64,000 bases of DNA from Ciona savignyi (lineage: Eukaryota; Chordata; Ascidiacea; Phlebobranchia; Cionidae), in contig CH003205.1 of the NCBI GenBank assembly GCA_000149265.1, forward strand, positions 130,607 through 194,606, given 5' to 3'. The notes below the pieces were generated by a model. It was not told where the DNA came from, searched no databases, and saw nothing but the letters and a program-made list of their open reading frames with translations. Within the stretch, counting starts at the first letter, position 1; the number at the start of each line of letters is the position of its first letter. Both the position numbers and the translations under genes were made by a program. Below, in pieces: positions 1 through 12,650 of the stretch.

Positions 1-1675
1 CTACAGAAGGCTGGGAATTCATGGATATCAATATCGCAGATTGAGCAATATATATAGTGGAATGATGAACTCGTTGTAGGCAATGCGATACTAAGGTTTT
101 AAAACCGGGATTTACGGACAATGGTACGCCCTGTGAGGTCATGATAACATCTATTACGTCACAATTGGCGTATTAAACGACATAATACCTGATTTTGTTG
201 GATCGGGTTTAAATTGTTTATTTTGGCGACTGCCGACTTGTCAAGTTTAGTAAAGCCAGATCCGAGGTTATAGTCCATAACTTGAACAAAAGAATGAAAT
301 TAATCAATAATTACAACACATTGTTGGGTAAAATCCTGTCAATGCTGAAATTGCTTTTACAAATGTACAACTAAACAACGAACTATTTCCAGTAAATTAA
401 TCATTTAAAAATTACCGTATAATAAATACATTGGATACTATGGAAAACTATTTGCACTCGTTATTAAAATATTGCAATTTATAAAATTAGTTGTTCTCAT
501 TGAATGACTGGACAATCAATGTTAAAACGTCGAAGACCACGGCAGCCCACCCACGAAGAAACCGTGTAATTGACCGACGACTGGCCTCGTGGATTATAAC
601 GTCGAAGTTTACGAATATGACAAAGACTTGGACCAGGCGAGAAACTACGGAAACGAAGTGAAAGTTTGAAAACAATGGGTTGATGGTGATTCACCCGAGT
701 GCAATGTGTGGGTTCTCATATTAAGCACCAAGCGAAATAGGATGAGTCGAATATTACGAATTAAACGATTTAAATACTTCAAAACAATTTGACGCTAAAG
801 ACAATGTACAATGTATAGACTACTACATTGTAAGGATCTCTCAATGACACACAAATACCTAAATAACACGATTTCGCCCCCCAACGTAGCTATGAACCGA
901 TGCGTCGCTTACCATACTCGGCGCATTCAATCAAACCGATCACGGCGAACGGAAGTGACGTATTATCGTGCAACTTTGACCCCCAAAAAATATTTATGAA
1001 ATCGAAAGCATCTGGTACCCGGCTAACCCACGATCTATCGTCAGCAAACCGATTGGCCCAGAGCACTTCTACTCTAAAATAGGAAAACGATGGGTTTAAC
1101 GCGCACGAACGAACATTTTTACATTTAATGAGGCCTGCCAACCATGGGTTCCAAGGTTTGGTAATTAAGTCTCATTTGCCCTGTCTGATCATGTAGTTTG
1201 GGAACAATCGCAGTATTGGGAACGCATCAAGTACAAGTTGAAAAGGTCGCGATATAAGCATTATTAGAGGCGGGCGGGTCTGGTAGGATAATGAATAAAC
1301 AAGGTCCCAAACCAAACTTTCAAATATTAATCGAAGATATTCCAGCTTTAGTGCAAATATGTCGTTTGATGAATTGAATGAAACCAGACTTCGCATCTAG
1401 TATGTGGTCAAAACGTCAATCTCTGAAAATCATGACGCCTTTTCGCAGTGAATTTTCGACACATTATTTTACTCACTTAAAATACCTCGCGTTTATCCTT
1501 TAAAAATTAAAACTGACTGAACTGCGCTAAAACAAAATATTCAACCCATAATCGGTGGTAAAAAATGCAGACCAAATATCAGTTTGAAGATATCGAAATA
1601 TTAAACAACTTTGATAAAGAACCGTCATGTTAAAAGTGGAACTATATAGCTGATGAGTTAACCACATAGGTATAA

Positions 1676-1740
1676 GCGATACTGTACTGTATAATGCTGT
1701 ACTGTATTATACCGTAATGTAAGATACTGTACTGTAAAGA
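1676..1740. repeat. Short imperfect tandem repeat of ACTGTACTGTA type
   Basis: The motif ATACTGTACTGTA recurs with small variations about four times over some 60 bases. It looks like a simple degenerate microsatellite. I see no associated gene. Confidence 0.6.
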
Positions 1741-3422
1741 AACGCGCCTAATTGTTATTCGTTATTAGCTAAAAAACGCTCTATCTGAAAATCGCAAGAA
1801 ACCAAAAGTTTTAAATCTTTCTATCTCACAATACATCACAACTATAAACAGCAAAACTTCGACTTCATAAAACTTAATTCGTATCAGCAGTGAGTTACAC
1901 GAGAATTCCCTGGTTCGACGGTGAAGACGCTGCGTGAAGCGCCCGGGGCGGCAGAGGGAGGGAAGATTAATTTAATTGCGACGTTCGAGATTTGACTTAA
2001 AATAACAAATTACAGAAGAAGCCACTGGCAGTGTTTGAAGAGCGTGGCTTTTTTGACTTCTAGAAATCCAGTGTTCCCGTTTAAGCCACCAATCGGTATA
2101 TTTACAATACATTTACCATCCACTCGGCAACACTACGGTACGAATCCCACTCTACCTTGACCACAAACTTAAATTCGAAGTTCGATTTGTAATTGGGGAA
2201 CCTCCTACGCAAATAGAAATCTTAAGCTGCAATTTCATCGAAATGAAAATAATCCAATTGTTTGCATTAAACTGTAGCCCCGATACGATCCGCCTCTGTA
2301 GAACAACAACCACCACTTAGTTCAAATTCCTGAGCTGGAATCCAGGCTCGGCGCAGCCCAAAAGCGATTTTGTGTTGGAATCGCTTCAGAGAGGTTTTAA
2401 TGTTTAATGTCTTTGACTTGAGGCGTAACATCTGGTCCTGATAAGGTTGGGTTATCGGGAATATTCCGCGCGGAACTACGTCTGGCATGTTCGACGCCTT
2501 CAACCGCTGTCTGGCAGTTGGACCACGGAGGTGTGATAGGAGGATAAATGGCTTAAAAGCGACCGACTTGAAAGAAACAAACCGGGTACAAATTTCGACT
2601 CTAAAAACTACGCAAATCGAACAAAATATTGTAATAATTCACGTTTTTCATCGAAACTGTGCAGATAAACTTCTATAACGGGATGGTTGGATGGAATATG
2701 TGGCGTAACTAATACCGACAATGCGCAGTTCGTAGGTGCTGACGTATAATTATGGATGATGATAGGTTACGCGGCTATGACGGTTATAATGGAGCTCTAT
2801 GTTGATGTGGCAACTACCAACTCGACATGGATCAAACTGCATTGCGAGGTATTTCCCATTCGAGGTAGAACGAACGGCAAACCAACCATCCGGGTCACAT
2901 GCTTGGAAGATACGTCGTTGAAACGAAAATTTTATTTCCATTCGCATTGTTTAATCGGAATATTTTTGTCCAAAACTTCAAACATGTGTAAGTTTCAGCT
3001 TTCCCATATATTATCCTATTAGTTTCGTTTTCTTTGATTTTTCAAAGCAGTAGTTGAATTCATTAGTCTGTCCTTGCTATCTGTGGTCGAACGGACTAAT
3101 GATTTTGACAAAGGGACTGGTCCCGGTCACCTGTTTTCCTTTGTTTACTCATAATAGAGAGTACAATAGGCAATTGTCGGACGAAACAACAACTTCGACA
3201 TAGGTTTAAAAGATTTGAGCGGATTTTGGGGAGGGGTGGTGTTGTGTCCAGTATTTAATCCGAGAGGATTGCAAGGCTCGTCATGGTAATACGCACATTG
3301 TCCTCTAAGCGGATTGCCACGTCGACGCACAGAAGTAGGTCGGTGGAAGCATGCCGCTCGAAATTAATTTAAAACAAACAGGAATCTCAAGAGAGACGTC
3401 GATAATCCGTTGGAATCTGCCC

Positions 3423-3540
3423 GTTCTAAACTTGTACGGCGGGAATCAGTGTTTCCAGTTCTAAACTGATACGGCGGGAAGCAGTGTTTCCAGTTCTAAA
3501 CTGATACGGCGGGAAGCAGTGTTTCACGTTATAAACTTGT
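3423..3540. repeat. 35-base tandem repeat, about 3.4 copies
   Basis: Successive units begin GTTCTAAAC at 3423, 3458 and 3493, and a fourth degenerate unit begins near 3527. Units share the core ACGGCGGGAA followed by CAGTGTTTC. Copies two and three are almost identical, while the first and last have diverged. It is a small minisatellite in DNA where I find no gene. Confidence 0.8.
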
Positions 3541-6500
3541 ACACATGTGAAGGAAGCAGTGAAGCGAGTTTAAACTTAAAAAAATCATCCTCACAAAGTC
3601 CAGCATTTTGAACAAATAAACGACAATAAATATCACCTGGTTAAAAGAGCCGCTTGACGTTTTGAACTATTGTAATGACACCCCCCACGAGGCGCTATAA
3701 CAGGTCAAGCCACATTAAAAAATGAATCATCTTAACCCAAAGTATCATTCGTGAGCGCACAAAGCAACCTGGTTCCCATGGTATGAACCACTGAGGCCAC
3801 CAGGGAAACTGATGATAATTCAATTATATCACCAGTCATTGTGGGATCATGGAATGTTAGTGTCCGGTTCACACATTCGCGACGATGGTGGCGGGTTCGA
3901 GCCTTGCACGAGCAACCAAACATTTTTCACAATGCGGGTTTGATCTACACGATTCAAAGAGAATTAATCTGGACTTCATAACAAATTCGCTGCTTGAAGC
4001 CAAAACAAATCAATTCATTGCAAAGATGTCAATAATTAACAAAACTAAAAGTTTGGTCAGGACGCTTAAACTTCTTAACCGGGTACTATATAAAAGCTAA
4101 AGCATTGAGAACATGTAGGTTACTACTAATGAGCTCGTTGCTATTTATACGACGCTTGTGGGAATTTCTGGATCGGTTACATTCGGTCAATGGATGAATT
4201 AAGTGCGGTAGCCGAGCAATCCGCTGGGACGGTTTGTTGCGGAGGCCTCGACCTCGTTGAAGCTGTCACATCCGCTACATAATGGAGGGAAATTCGCATA
4301 TCCTTTGTAACTAAGCCCCGCTTATAATTAGGATGTTTCCATTACAGATAATAGGACCGGGTACAAACTGGTCTTCTGTGTTCGGTGTTCCCGGAACCGA
4401 ATAACTTCCGACGCAGAGCTGCGGAAATTGAATCTACAAGCGGAAGACGCGGAACACGCTCAGCTGGCGTTGCTTGCAGAAACGATATCGAATCAATTAA
4501 GCTATAATAAAAGTTTTTAATTTCTGGTTGAAGCGCGTTCGAAGTTTACCAATTGGATCAAGGACCACGTTCGAACCAATCATTGGGGATTTCCCACTGC
4601 ATTAGACGGTAGGCTCGACTCGACTGTGTATACGAGTTATTTAATGATAACGGTGGATAATGCCTTTAATGTGGATTTTCCAAAAATAGAAACACCAACA
4701 CCACCTTATTGAAAGGGCGTATTATGTGCAGAAACAAAGATTCATGTATACCTATAGGATCTCCGCATTTATCTCATAAATCATAACGACAAGTTTCAAA
4801 AATTCGTGTTTTTTTACCTTGCCGGTAATAAGTTGTAATAAATCATTAAAACGAGCGCATTGACTTATTTACATCAGCAGGCATAAGTCTTAGTTACTGG
4901 TAATCAATTACGTAATGCACCTTTTGCAGCCTGTAATCCCAAACAAAAGAAACCGAAGTCGAGCTATCAGGCCGAAGTATTTAGAAAGTAAAAAAGGCCG
5001 CAATGGGTCATATAGCGCACGCACGAAACTGCCTCAAATGAGGCAACGTTGATAAATTGCTCGAAAAGTAGCTTCGACAAGTGTTGGTGTGCGCTTTCGT
5101 CACGCTCAAAGAATGCAAGAGCTAGAGTTACAGCAATCAGGCGATTTCAGCGCAAAGATAACAAAAATAAGAAACTTCAACAAAAAGCATTTCGGGTATC
5201 GAGTCCAAGGCTTACAGGAGTAAACACAATCAAACGATGACTTTAAATAAAGAATTCAGCACAACGTATAAACAATAATCAGAGTTAAGACGGTTCATGT
5301 TTATTTAATTGCATTTCAATGCGGTGACTTCATGTACGAACCCCGAGGCACTATACACAACAATTCGTGCATCACTGTTAAACAAATAAATATATCCCGT
5401 AAGTTGGCGTAACGGGAACTGTAACTGGAAACAAGAAATGAAAATGTTTTCAAACAAAAACCGCTTTCCTAGCGACCCTGATGGAGCCCGTTAAAATCAC
5501 CTGGTAGAAGCGGAAAATATGGGCGACCATTACGAAACTTCCACTGAGTTGTTGGAACGAAGATAATACTGGGTTGACCTTCTAGTGTGCAAACTGCACG
5601 ACGAAATGGTATAAACAGCAACACCATATTACACACTTGTCGCTTCATGTTAGGGGTTTGGCCTTAATTTTCAATTTCAAGCTTGAAGGGCGTCGTAAAT
5701 GACCTTGAAATGTACGCGAGAGTTAAATTACAAGATGCCGACTTCTCGCATGGTTGGTATAGGAAGTATCGGTCTAGCAGATGAATTAAGTGATTTCAAT
5801 ACAAAAGTCAAGTCGTGCAGGTAATGCTCGCGAGCCACAATATCGAGAAAACTTATTTTTGCAAGAATCTTGCGAAATTGCCGTAGATTTCGTGTGCAAC
5901 CATATAACCTGACTCTTTAAATTTCAGGTAACATTTCAAAAATCTAATAAAGCGGGTAAATGTCGTTTCAGTTAACGGCCGTTTTAAACGATGTATTTTA
6001 TTTTATTTGTTATATATAACTGTGTACATACAGCTTTATTATTGGGTCGGGAGAATTGGGTAGCCACCCACAACCCAATACATGTACGTATCGACTAACC
6101 CGTAACACGGGACAGCAGACCGTAAAAACTGTAAAATTGATTTGAGAAAAAATACAAGAAAAGCACAAGCACGGCTTATTATAGACAGTTATTTCGGGCT
6201 ATTTCCGCTACTTTTTGCTGTCTGCGGTCTAGCACGGTGGGGTCGGTGTAGCTGGCTTGGCGGTTATAATGCATGCACCACGGCCAACGCCAACCACTTG
6301 AACTTAAAACACGAAGTTGAACTTTTACGAGGGGGGACAACTATTCACATCCCAACTGTTGAACTATGTCGCTGAAAGTTTGGAGAAGATGTTTGCTCGA
6401 AGCGAACATAACTTACTGCCGAATGTATAAGTGATAATAACCTGTGTGTCGCAGTCGAGTTAGTGGGGATAATGTTCCGCGTTTTGCAATAATACAACCC

Positions 6501-8995
6501 AAAGAACCCGTTTCGAACTATTTAACCTTGTCAAGTTAGACTCCAATGAGTAAGCTATTTGATGTGTGAACTTGGGAGAGTTTTGAGGCGTCTTTTACGG
6601 CGAAACTAATACATTTGTTGTAATACAAACTAGCAAAACATGGCGGCTCAATAAACAGTTTCTACTAATCATGATAGTGTCGAATTTTTCATCGTCTTAC
6701 GGGTGAACTTAATTAAAAGTTGCGAATTTAGCGGCAAGTACGACTGGAGATTAAAACAGATAAGAGGTAGCAGCCGTCAAGTCTGCATCTTGCGGAAATT
6801 ACAACGATGTTCACAATAAACTAATCCATATTTTGAATACAAAATATAAACGTGATACGTGAAGGCGTCGGCCGCGTTTTACGCTTTTGCGGTCAAATTC
6901 AGCGGAAAACTGTTTATATTATGAAATATAAAGAACATTTTTTTAAAATTTCTGAAATATTATTATTATTCCGTGTCACATTGCATGAGCCTTTGTGGCC
7001 ATAGGTTAACTGCAACAAAGATTTTATGTTATCCAGCGACATTTTCTGTTTAAAAAATATATAAAACTTAACATGTTCCCTTGTGGGCAACTGCACTGGG
7101 GACACACGGCATTCCCACAAAAGCCTAATTATACCGACCCCATCAGTGTTTACTCGCTTGGGAGACGGAGTATCCATGTTTACTTCGACAGCTATAATTA
7201 CGGTTATAAGTTGTGATTAAGGATACATTTGGTGTCGGTGATAACACGGGAGGCGCTCGCAACACATCGGCTTAAATAAAACAAACGCAACTATCAGGTT
7301 AAACAAAATAAAGACATTTTTAACATGATATACCAGCTTGGTTGGGAGCATGCGCAACTACAACCGACTATTGCAGCTTCGAATTCTAAGAGTTCGTTTA
7401 AGCGTGAATACTGACGTCATTCGGTTGAAACTTAATCCACGTCTGTCAACCACCGCCTTCAATGCGAAACCACAAACCGTGAAAAATAAACGTTTTTCGT
7501 CAATTAAGTAGCTGAATTGTATGATATCGCTCAGAAACTCACAACCTACATAGATAATATGTATCTACATATTGGTGCCGTATATACGAACGGGAATCAT
7601 AAATATCACAGCTACTTTAATATAAACTGGTTAAATATTGTAAGAGATTAAATATACATATTTGTTAATTTTTTATTTTCCCTTCGTTTAAACGCATAAT
7701 TATTTCAGTGAATTATGCCGATAAATGAGGCCACAAAAGTTTTATTTAAACACGAGGATAGAAACCAAGGAATATGAAGTTAGTGGGAACTCGGCACATA
7801 ACTGAATAAAACCACAACAGACGAACGTAGATATGTTGGTAAACTGGCGCGCAACTTCACTACACGATGTATAAAAAATAACCAATCATGCCCCTGCCCC
7901 ATATGCTGCATGATCAAGAAAGCTGTGCTTCAGTTGTATTTAAAGTTAACTTAACAGAATTATAACTCATGGTTGATTAAACCGCGTTTTAATTCTACTT
8001 AAAGGTTTAGCGTCGACTTAACTGCAGGAAAGGTTTGTAGTTTAAACAAAGACTGCATTGTACTCTGTTCCCGAATGATTAACTAAATATACGAGCTCGT
8101 AAAGCCTATACCACTTGACAGGCACATTAAATTGAGTTATGGGTGCAGTTCAAAGGGATAGTGCATCTGGAAGCATGTTGTAAACTTTGAGACCCAGACT
8201 ATTCTCCTTTCAACATTAACAGCCTATTTGCCTTAATTTGCAAGCACACTCACTTGGTAGCAGAAGATTAACTTGGTAGGTTTGTTGGCCACACTACTGA
8301 TCTAATTCAATGTTCTTCAAATTTCTATTGACACTCGACGGTGGATGTATCGGTCCCAAGTATTAGAAAACATGACATTTCTTTGAAGAGTTCTTGTTCT
8401 TATAAGCAGCAAAGTAATTAATATGACAACCTAACACCACAATCACTCAATGGCACGAATATAAGGGAACCTTTAGTAAACATATCCCACAAATGTAGCC
8501 ATGAAGAAAGGCACTGCACAAACATAAGAACAATTATTTCATTGGGTTTCCAGCTACCGATGTTGGGTTTGTATTCAATTGGTGGTGTTTACGACTCCTT
8601 AATAGCGCATTCATACTTTTATACTCTGTGTGTGTCTGGATTAAATGGATTTGTGCTGGGTTAGTGATAAATCGACTTCTGAAGTGTTATTCAAATTACT
8701 ATTTGCTTGGTATTAACGGTTGAAAAGAATGAGCACAATATTTAGCTTTCTTAACGCTTTCAAGTGGAAAATGGAATAAAAATAATTTCTATTAAAAAAC
8801 CCACGTAATCCAACCAATCCCACACACGAATTACATGTCTTGGCGCACGTTCGTAGTCGGACTAAGTCAAACCCTCATTTATATGCATTTGTGCACACAT
8901 TGTACGGGTAGTACGCCTGTTTCGTGGTGATGTCGACCATACCTTGGGCGAGTTTACAAAGATAAATACAGCGACACACGCTACAGCAATCTCTA

Positions 8996-9238
8996 TTAAT
9001 CACGCGAAGCCAAGAGGTAAGCGGGGTTCACATAAGGAAGAAAGTGGTCGCTAGTGATCAGCAATATATCAACGGGAACCGTACAGTCCAAACAGGTGCT
9101 TTTCGACAGAGCGTGGACGATTTCTTCACCGTCTGAATCCGTCATCTTAAACAACTCTTTTATCTCCGTCAGTTTCTTAACCATCATCACCAGTAGGTTA
9201 GCACGTATTCCTTCAGACTTGTTTTGACTGAGGGGAAC
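8996..9238 (-). CDS. Possible exon of an unrecognised protein
   Basis: On the minus strand a CAG acceptor-like site (9239-9241) is followed by an open frame of 80 codons ending in TAA. Its composition looks protein-like: a charged helix-like stretch (KKLTEIKELFKM), an acidic stretch (TDSDGEE), a CxxC pair (CLDC) and a hydrophobic stretch (VDILLITSDHF). I do not recognise the family. An internal ATG at 9187 could be a start, making it a small gene of 63 residues, or it could be one exon of a larger gene with the rest unseen. I found no matching exon next to it on either side, so it may also be chance. Confidence 0.3.
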   Translation of the reverse strand, partial: VPLSQNKSEGIRANLLVMMVKKLTEIKELFKMTDSDGEEIVHALSKSTCLDCTVPVDILLITSDHFLPYVNPAYLLASRD

Positions 9239-12200
9239 CTGGGTCTCAAACGTGATGTGTTACGCGAGACGTTCACCCACCTCCCCCACAGTTAATGGAA
9301 GCATCTCTCAGTGATTGTTGTTTCCAACTGTCAACAACCACTTGGTGGCGCCAGTTTAGCAGCCTAATGGCGCCCGGTGGGGCAAACCCCCATCCCATGC
9401 ATGCCAGGTCGGATTGGTTCACGCCATACTACACACGCTCGTCCAGGTTAAACTATTCCCGTGTCGCCCATAGACGGTAATTGCTGGCTATAAACGAGTA
9501 TCTGAGGTAATATAAAGTGGAGCTATACCCAGCATAGCAACACTGAAGCAATTTCGCAACACTCTCCTTTATTGTGGTGTAACTAGGAATCACTTTAGCT
9601 GCTACAGAACCGACGAAATTTACAATTATTCTAAAAATAAACACAATTTTGACACTTTTTTAAATGAACAGTTGCAAAGTATAATAAACATTATTTGTTT
9701 ATCTACAATTTTCGTTGAACAACTTTCGTTGACGTAATTGTATTTATTTTAAAAGCAAACAAAGCCAGATCATCACACTATTTCGGGCGAAATTATTCGA
9801 CAGCGAAGGCAAATCTATTATGGGCGGCAATCTATTTCAATTTACCTGTCTCCTTTACTTCTTCGCGCCTAAAATTTTCCCTATGGCGTCACAAGAACAA
9901 ACAGAAGTGTGGGTTTTCTCCTAAATTAATCATAAAAAGTTGAAGTCTGAAAGAAAGCACTGGAATATAAACTCGGTTACGTTTGTTGCATTCGCCAACA
10001 CTTCATACACAAAAGCCGGGCAGCGGCTTTATACAAATAAACTATTTAAGATGCGAGTAACTACGCACATGCCAGTTATAACAGTTGCTCTCTTGTTTAT
10101 CTAACCTATGCAAAATAATCTTAAGTATACAAAATACTATAAACTTTACAAACCTAATTTCAATATACATCGACTGCTTTATATAAACAATGCTCTGTGA
10201 TCTCCTGTGGGTGTTTGAAGTAACACGTGTCATGCTTTTAACAATTTGATGATTAAGTTTGGAGTGCAACTAACAGAAGGTGGCGGTATGTTATCAGCTG
10301 TATCAAGCAGAAGCATGGACAGGATGTTTAAGATTAACATACTTCGCCGTTCATGAGTTGTTCAGCAAACACACTTGTTTATAAAACAGCAAGTCAACCC
10401 GGTCTCTGGGAGGGTTAAAACGGAGAAAAAATACATGAAAAAATATAATTTATCACGTAAACATACCGGCTCGCAGAAGTGTTTCTACCATAAAATAAAG
10501 TTCGTTGACGTCATGAAATGGGTTCGATCCGGTTAACACTGGTTTATACCAGATTTCTGTAACCCAGCGGAATGTAAATCCATTATTCAATGGCTAAAGC
10601 AAAGTAAGATTGATCGAAATTGGTGGAATTTCGTTCGAATTTTTTACGATTTGAAATTTCAAGGCGGCAAGTTACAATAAACAACAGCAGCGTACGATCG
10701 CAGAGATAATGCGTAGCAAGCTTGCGCATCACGCATGACGTAAGAGACGCTACGACTTGCGCGCCAAGAAAAATACACAAACCGTTGGGCTTACGTACGA
10801 AGTCGGATAATCGCATCGATTTTTCATACTAGATAATACTAACAATAACTGACAACGGCCATGCAATGTAAGACCAACTTGTACAGGGGGAGTTCATGAA
10901 ACTTTATATAACTATTCTACCGCACAGAATATGCCAGATACATTGCGTATCAACTTATTTCACGACAAGGTAATTTTGGAGATTGGAATCAATAATGTGA
11001 GGTGATTGAAAACTAATTTGTGGTTACAACGCTGTAACGTTGAGGTGTAGACTGCAGAGTCAATTTCCTGGTAATCTCGGCATGATTAAGACCACAGTGG
11101 AGTTCCTGGCGTTGGTACATGGTTTGCAACATAGTGTCGGGCGGGACCGCAGTGTTGGGAGAATGTGGCTGGGATTATCGGCTGTTGATAATATGAGATT
11201 GATACCCGAGGCTCGCGGAACGATAAGATAATACCCGAGAACCACTGGTCGGATTCTCCTGTGAGAATTCTTTGTTCGACCAACCAATCAACATGTTTGG
11301 CTCCACAGAGCTAAATCGGGTTGCAAAGCTAGTCCAACGCACCTTCATGTTTGTTTTGTTAGTCTCAACACCTTTAAACATGAACTTCGCCAGGTGAGTT
11401 TACCTCGTTTCTTTTATTGCAAACTACAAAGCAAAACTTAGTGGGCCAAAGGTCGCATGAACATGGTGGGTTGCAATGAGTTGAACGGTGCGCGGTTCGC
11501 CGACACCCATGAGAATATCACGCCATGTTGAAACCACAAATATTCCAAACATCAACTGCAGCTTTCGTGGATCGAATGCGATCAGAACAAAACATTGTGG
11601 CGAACAATCTGACTGCAAGAAATATGCCTTAATCCAATGACAACCGTATTGCTGGTAACGGTTTACATACTTCGACCTTGTTTATTGCATTAGAATGTTT
11701 AAAAAGTAAGATTAAGCAGCAGGCAACGCGACTTCCCTAGGGCGACTAATTATGTACTTGGTTTACAACGGCAGCGATATTTAAAAATAATTGTTTTTAA
11801 CGTGATGTTCGTGACCTTTTCAGACGTTAAAACGCGAAGTAATTGCCACCGTTACATCTGAGCACACTTTACCTCAAGTGTGGTTGAAACACGCCATACA
11901 TGAAGCAACCAGCGACAACAGACTTAAAACGATGAAGTAGCGACATACAATGTTGTGTTTGGCGATAATGAACTTGCTGAAAGAATACATGTTATCAAAT
12001 CACTTGCTGCACTAATTCTTAGCTAATCCGCCCAATAAATAAATATATACATGTTATAATGGCAATCTTACTGGCTGGGAAACAACATCAACAAGCCCAA
12101 CATAATCATTCCCATCAAAACTGACTGGTATGTAACGCGGCTGATAAACTTGAATGAAGAAACCTGAGCGTCTACTAAGCTACAACAACTGTTTACCTTC

Positions 12201-12510
12201 ATTTACTCAAACGTCTTAAATTATTCAGCAATTAACTTCCAGATGAAATCCGATGCAAAGAGCGCGATAATATAAGCGGTGACAACGGTTTGCCGCTTAA
12301 TTCGATTTTCTTGCTCCACTGAGCAAATTGGAATCGCAAAGTAGGTCGGCTACCGATTAGCGCTCGGTTGGAAAAGCTTTGTTGATTTGAAGCGCAGCGT
12401 ATTTGCATTGGAAGCCGTATTTAAACAAGAGCGAAAACAAAAGTACTGACCAGGGCCGGTCGGTAAGCAGCGGTTGCGGATGTTGGTTTTAGAGGCAAAC
12501 ATTGGACGCT

Positions 12511-12650
12511 ACTACCGCCACTATGGGTTGTAGCTACTTTTACTAAAGGGTTTGTCGTGGTTGGCGATAAATAAAGACGATACTACTGCCCACTATGGGT
12601 TGTGGCCACTTTAGTCAAGGAATTGTCGTGGCTGGCGATATATGAAGTAG
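12511..12650. repeat. Two-copy tandem duplication of about 76 bases
   Basis: Two adjacent segments share CACTATGGGTTGT, then CACTTT or TACTTT, then TTGTCGTGG followed by TGGCGATA, in the same order and spacing. The copies differ at scattered positions, so the duplication is not recent. Confidence 0.7.

Larger units (their letters stand above)
1..8995. other. Gene-free stretch, no supported coding region
   Basis: I see no conserved protein, no exon with convincing splice signals and no copy of the SINE family common further right. Open frames are short (under 100 codons), occur on both strands at similar lengths and match nothing I recognise. Local structure is limited to a short ACTGTACTGTA-type repeat near 1680-1740, a 35-base tandem repeat near 3423-3540, and a tRNA-like promoter fragment near 3850-3920. 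It could be intergenic DNA or a long intron of a gene whose exons lie outside the window. Confidence 0.5.

Noticed and set aside
3850-3925. Possible tRNA gene
   Set aside because: It has a B-box-like GGCGGGTTCGAGCC but no cloverleaf could be completed; it is more likely an old tRNA-derived repeat.
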